Part shown: one piece after another, positions 6,441 through 8,750 of the stretch
Layout: each line of letters opens with the position of its first letter
How positions within the stretch are numbered: the first letter of the stretch is position 1
Assembly (NCBI GenBank): GCA_013813675.1
Contig: JACCRH010000355.1
Span: forward strand, 1-8,750
Length of the DNA: 8,750 nucleotides
Direction: 5' to 3'
Source of the DNA: Gemmatimonadales bacterium
GTDB taxonomy: Bacteria > Gemmatimonadota > Gemmatimonadetes > Gemmatimonadales > GWC2-71-9
Program-made: the position numbers and the translations under genes
The notes under the pieces: model-generated
What the model saw: the letters and a program-made list of their open reading frames with translations, nothing else
What the model was told of the DNA's origin: nothing
The model's database searches: none

Positions 6441-7187
6441 TCACGCCGGCCTTCCTTCGGTCCCGAAGTCCCGCTCCACCCGCCCGTCCTTGAGATGCAC
6501 CTGTCTCCTGGCGTGCGCGGCGATGTCGGCCTCGTGCGTCACCAGCACGATCGTCTGCCCTTCGTCGTGCAGCGCCTCGAACAGCCCCAGGATCTCCTGG
6601 CTGGTGCCGCTGTCGAGATTGCCGGTGGGCTCGTCGGCGAGGAGGATGCTGGGAGTGTTGACCAGCGCGCGGGCGATTGCCACCCGCTGGCGCTGCCCGC
6701 CGGACAGCTCGTTGGGCCGGTGCTGCATCCGATCCTTCAGCCCGACGCGGTCGAGGGCGTCGGCGGCGATGGCGCGGCGCTCCCGGGAGCCGATGCCGGC
6801 GTACACCAGCGGCAGCTCCACGTTGTGCAGGGCCGTGGCGCGGGGCAGCAGGTTGAAGGTCTGGAACACGAAGCCGATCTCCTTGTTGCGGATCCGGGCC
6901 AGCGCGTCGTCGCCCAGCTCCGAGACCCGGTGGCCGTTGAGCCAGTATTCGCCCGCCGTGGGACTGTCCAGGCAGCCCACCAGGTTCATCAGGGTGGACT
7001 TGCCCGATCCCGAAGGCCCCATGATCGCGACGAACTCGTTCTTCCGGATGACCACATCCACCCCTCGGAGCGCGTGCACCACCTCGCCCCCCATGTCGTA
7101 GTCGCGCTGGAGGTTCCGGGTGACGATGACGGCATCGCGCGGCAGGTCCGGGGGCAGCATGGCCATGCGCTCGGCGGTGTCGGTCAT
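6441..7187 (-). CDS. ABC transporter ATP-binding protein, MacB/LolD type
   Basis: 248 residues, a single nucleotide-binding domain with every expected motif: Walker A GPSGSGKST (57-65), Q-loop Gln109 in FVFQTFNLLP, signature LSGGQ (161-165), Walker B ILLADEP with Glu186, D-loop NLDSG and the switch His218 in VTHEAD. GFVFQTFNLLP and DEPTGNLDS are characteristic of the MacB/LolD/FtsE branch, whose ATPases drive mechanotransmission by MacB-fold permeases. It should pair with the permease at 3730-4944. The ATG at 7187 is 8 bases past the TolC-type stop. The frame stays open further upstream, but that part is Arg/Gly/Pro-rich and overlaps the TolC-type gene, so it is rejected. A second ATG at 7166 is possible. 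Its stop overlaps, as GTGA, a GTG that could begin the adaptor. Confidence 0.96.
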   Translation of the reverse strand: MTDTAERMAMLPPDLPRDAVIVTRNLQRDYDMGGEVVHALRGVDVVIRKNEFVAIMGPSGSGKSTLMNLVGCLDSPTAGEYWLNGHRVSELGDDALARIRNKEIGFVFQTFNLLPRATALHNVELPLVYAGIGSRERRAIAADALDRVGLKDRMQHRPNELSGGQRQRVAIARALVNTPSILLADEPTGNLDSGTSQEILGLFEALHDEGQTIVLVTHEADIAAHARRQVHLKDGRVERDFGTEGRPA

Positions 7188-7195
7188 CGAGCTGC

Positions 7196-8503
7196 TCACA
7201 GGGTCCGTCCGATCAGCGCCTCGAGCGACGCCTTGGCGCGCAGGTAATCGAATCGGGCCACCACCACATCGACCTCCGCCTGGTTGAGGGCTTCCTGCGA
7301 GGTGAGCACGTCCACGATGGTGGAGGCGCCGAGCCGGTAGCGCTCCTGCTGGACCCGGATATCCTCGGTCGCGGCGACGACGCTGGTGAGGGTGATCTCG
7401 ATCTGGATCCGGGCCGCGTCGAGCTCCGCGAGCTGGGCGGTGAGCTCGGCCGCCACCGCCCGCTGCTCGTCGGCCGCGGTTGCGTCGGCCACCTCGGCAC
7501 TTGCCGAACGCTGCGCGATCGCGAGCTCGCGGTCGAAGCGGTCGAACAGGTTCCAGCGGAGACCGAGACTGAGCTGCCGCTGGTTGAACAGATCGTAGTC
7601 GTTCGTGCGACTTGCGTTCCACGCCGTGTTGGCCGAGAGCGAGAGGCTCGGCCAGTAGGCCGAGCGCGATGCCGTGAGGCCGGCCCTCGCGGCCTCCGCC
7701 ACCGCGCTCGCGCTCTGGATCCGCGGACTCCTGGCCTCCGCCTCGGCCCGGATCGCCGCGGTGTCGGGCGAGGTCAGCACCCGGTAAAAGGCCGAGTCGT
7801 CGGCCGCCTGCACCCGACCGGTCTCACCGATCAGCCGGGCCAATCCGGCCTCCGCGGCCGCCAGGTCGGTGCCTGCCCTGATCAGCTCCAGCCGGGCATT
7901 GCCCAGCGTCACCAGCGACCGGAGCGAGTCCGACCGGGTGGCCGACCCCGCGCGAAGCTTGGCGACCGAAGTCTTGAGCTGCTCCTCCGCCCGGCGCACA
8001 CTGGACTCCCGCACCCGGAGCAGTTGCTGGGCGGCGAGCGCGTCGAGAAACTGGTTGGTGGTCGTGAGCGCCTGCTGAAAGCGGGCATCAACGAACGACG
8101 CCTCCGCGGCGCCCTGGTTGGCCCGAGCCGCCCGCGACTCGGCGCCCCGGCGGAAGCCGGTGAAGAGATCCACGCTGGCGGAGAGCGAAGTGCTCAGGCT
8201 CCGGTTGGAGGAATTTCCGCTCAGGAGCTGGCCGGTGATTGGATCGATGCGGGAGGTACCCTCCGAGAAAAAGGAGCTGGCGGAGGAGCTGGCCGTGAGC
8301 GAGGGAAGGTACGCGCCCCATGCGCTCCGCCGTTGGGCGGCGGCCGTCTCCAGGTCACCGGCAGCACGGACCACCAGTGGCTGCACCCGTTCCGACAGCC
8401 GGATGGCGTCGGGGAGCGTGACCGATCGCACCTGGCCCCGGAGCCGGGGGGCGAGGCCGGCCAGGCCGAGCAGCAGCACGACGGCGACTCGTCGAAGGGT
8501 CAT
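7196..8503 (-). CDS. TolC-family outer-membrane efflux protein
   Basis: 435 residues with a Sec signal peptide (MTLRRVAVVLLLGLAGLAP, mature end near 24) and the two-fold repeated structure of outer-membrane efflux proteins. Repeat one has GAYLPSL (63-69), a beta-strand pair ending VDLFTGFRR (111-119), and helices with LRAGSATRSDSL (183-194). Repeat two has the matching SAYWPSLSLSA (281-291), LRWNLFDRF (315-323) and YRLGASTIVDVLTSQEALNQAE (389-410). Long Ala/Glu/Gln-rich helices form the periplasmic tunnel in this family. As first gene of the operon it supplies the exit duct for the pump encoded by the next three genes. The ATG at 8503 has GGAG only 3 bases upstream on the minus strand, rather close for a ribosome site, but the signal peptide begins there and no better start is seen. 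Confidence 0.95.
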   Translation of the reverse strand: MTLRRVAVVLLLGLAGLAPRLRGQVRSVTLPDAIRLSERVQPLVVRAAGDLETAAAQRRSAWGAYLPSLTASSSASSFFSEGTSRIDPITGQLLSGNSSNRSLSTSLSASVDLFTGFRRGAESRAARANQGAAEASFVDARFQQALTTTNQFLDALAAQQLLRVRESSVRRAEEQLKTSVAKLRAGSATRSDSLRSLVTLGNARLELIRAGTDLAAAEAGLARLIGETGRVQAADDSAFYRVLTSPDTAAIRAEAEARSPRIQSASAVAEAARAGLTASRSAYWPSLSLSANTAWNASRTNDYDLFNQRQLSLGLRWNLFDRFDRELAIAQRSASAEVADATAADEQRAVAAELTAQLAELDAARIQIEITLTSVVAATEDIRVQQERYRLGASTIVDVLTSQEALNQAEVDVVVARFDYLRAKASLEALIGRTL

Positions 8504-8566
8504 GCGCTCCAGTGGGGGTGGGTGAGATGGGAAGACGCCGATCCCTGTCGAATGCTACTTCCGGAG

Positions 8567-8588
8567 CCCCGGGAAGGCAGCCCCGGGG
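8567..8588. repeat. Short GC hairpin in the leader
   Basis: CCCCGGG at 8567-8573 pairs with CCCGGGG at 8582-8588 around an 8-base loop. The same bases also form a 9-bp direct repeat, AGCCCCGGG at 8565-8573 and 8579-8587. No T-run follows on either strand, so it is not a normal intrinsic terminator. It would sit in the 5' leader if transcription starts further right. Confidence 0.45.
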
Positions 8589-8620
8589 AGAATGCCTGTG
8601 GGAGGGGGGAGGTCGCGGCT

Positions 8621-8700
8621 GGGCCGTGTGCGGTGCGGGCGGGCCGTGTGCGGTGCGGGCGGGCCATGCGCGGCGCGGGCGGGCCATGGGCGGCGACTGG
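8621..8700. repeat. 20-bp tandem repeat, four units
   Basis: The unit GGGCCGTGTGCGGTGCGGGC occurs identically at 8621-8640 and 8641-8660. A third copy at 8661-8680 has A for G at position 6, C for T at position 9 and C for T at position 14. A fourth copy, 8681-8700, is more diverged at its end. The spacing is close to two helical turns. It lies about 120 to 200 bases upstream of the TolC-type start, so it could bind a regulator in phase or simply be a slippage-prone minisatellite. Confidence 0.85.
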
Positions 8701-8731
8701 CCACATGGTGCATCGGTCGGGCGTGGCATTT

Positions 8732-8750
8732 GTCATCCTGAGCGTAGCGA
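8732..8750. repeat. Dispersed palindromic repeat, start only (cut by window end)
   Basis: GTCATCCTGAGCGTAGCGA matches the core of the repeats at 1-47 and 6307-6389, differing only at variable positions. Only one arm is inside the window. Together with the left-edge copy it brackets the eight-gene operon. Confidence 0.65.

Larger units (their letters stand above)
8504..8750. other. Operon leader and upstream region without a gene
   Basis: This stretch of 247 bases contains the GC hairpin at 8567-8588, the 20-bp tandem array at 8621-8700 and a dispersed-repeat end at 8732-8750. Open frames across it are Pro/Arg/Ala/His-rich and follow the repeat, so I do not regard them as genes. The operon promoter should lie here or beyond the window, but I could not identify a convincing -35/-10 pair. 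Confidence 0.6.

Noticed and set aside
6306..7247. Plus-strand open frame of 313 codons starting in the palindrome
   Set aside because: Its start is translated repeat DNA and the rest is antisense to the ATPase.
7188..7622. 145-codon N-terminal extension of the ABC ATPase frame
   Set aside because: It is Arg/Gly/Pro-rich without any domain, and overlaps the well-supported C-terminal part of the TolC-type gene. The ATPase domain begins normally after the ATG at 7187.
8527..8560. Possible sigma-70 promoter (TTCGACA-like -35 on the minus strand)
   Set aside because: No acceptable -10 element lies at the right distance, so I could not support a promoter call.
8500..8736. Possible small Pro/His/Arg-rich protein upstream of the TolC-type gene
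   Set aside because: Its sequence mirrors the 20-bp tandem array, it has no ribosome site, and the 20-base period is not a multiple of three, so it does not look like selected coding sequence.

Overview
This GC-rich window is read almost entirely from the minus strand. It holds eight genes in one direction with little or no space between them, which looks like a single operon of about 8.4 kb. There are no rRNAs, tRNAs, transposases, phage genes or CRISPR arrays. Base composition, the gene set and a dispersed GTCATCC(C/T)GAGCG-type palindromic repeat suggest a free-living, high-GC, Gram-negative (outer-membrane-bearing) bacterium. Gemmatimonadota is my best guess, but the sequence alone does not prove a phylum.

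Layout in transcription order (right to left). 8750-8504: leader without a gene, containing a dispersed-repeat end, a 20-bp tandem array and a small GC hairpin. 8503-7196: TolC-type outer-membrane efflux protein. 7187-6441: MacB/LolD-type ABC ATPase. 6440-6313: intergenic stretch made of a 24-bp tandem duplication and a long palindrome (28-bp perfect arms). 6312-4948: lipoprotein membrane-fusion (adaptor) protein. 4944-3730: MacB/FtsX-type permease. 3728-3054: di-heme b-type cytochrome. 3061-2330: Tat-exported sulfite-oxidase-fold molybdopterin oxidoreductase. 2199 (possibly 2352)-1132: membrane-anchored PHP-domain hydrolase. 1100-105: beta-ketoacyl-ACP synthase III (FabH). 104-1: fabH downstream region ending in half of another palindromic repeat.

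How the parts fit. The first four genes make a complete tripartite ABC exporter of the MacAB-TolC kind, with ATPase and permease as separate proteins. The next two make a plausible electron-transfer pair: the cytochrome would take electrons from the quinol pool and pass them to the exported molybdoenzyme. The last two, a PHP hydrolase in the membrane and a fatty-acid initiation enzyme, have no obvious link to export or redox repair, so the operon may group envelope-maintenance functions. That functional link is inference.

Points most worth a second look: the repeat-built junction at the adaptor start, where three start codons compete; an in-frame N-terminal extension of the PHP protein with no standard start codon; a perfect GGTACA-CAA-TGTACC palindrome abutting the fabH start; and the 20-bp tandem array upstream of the operon. 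I found no clear sign of a wholly new defence or mobile system.
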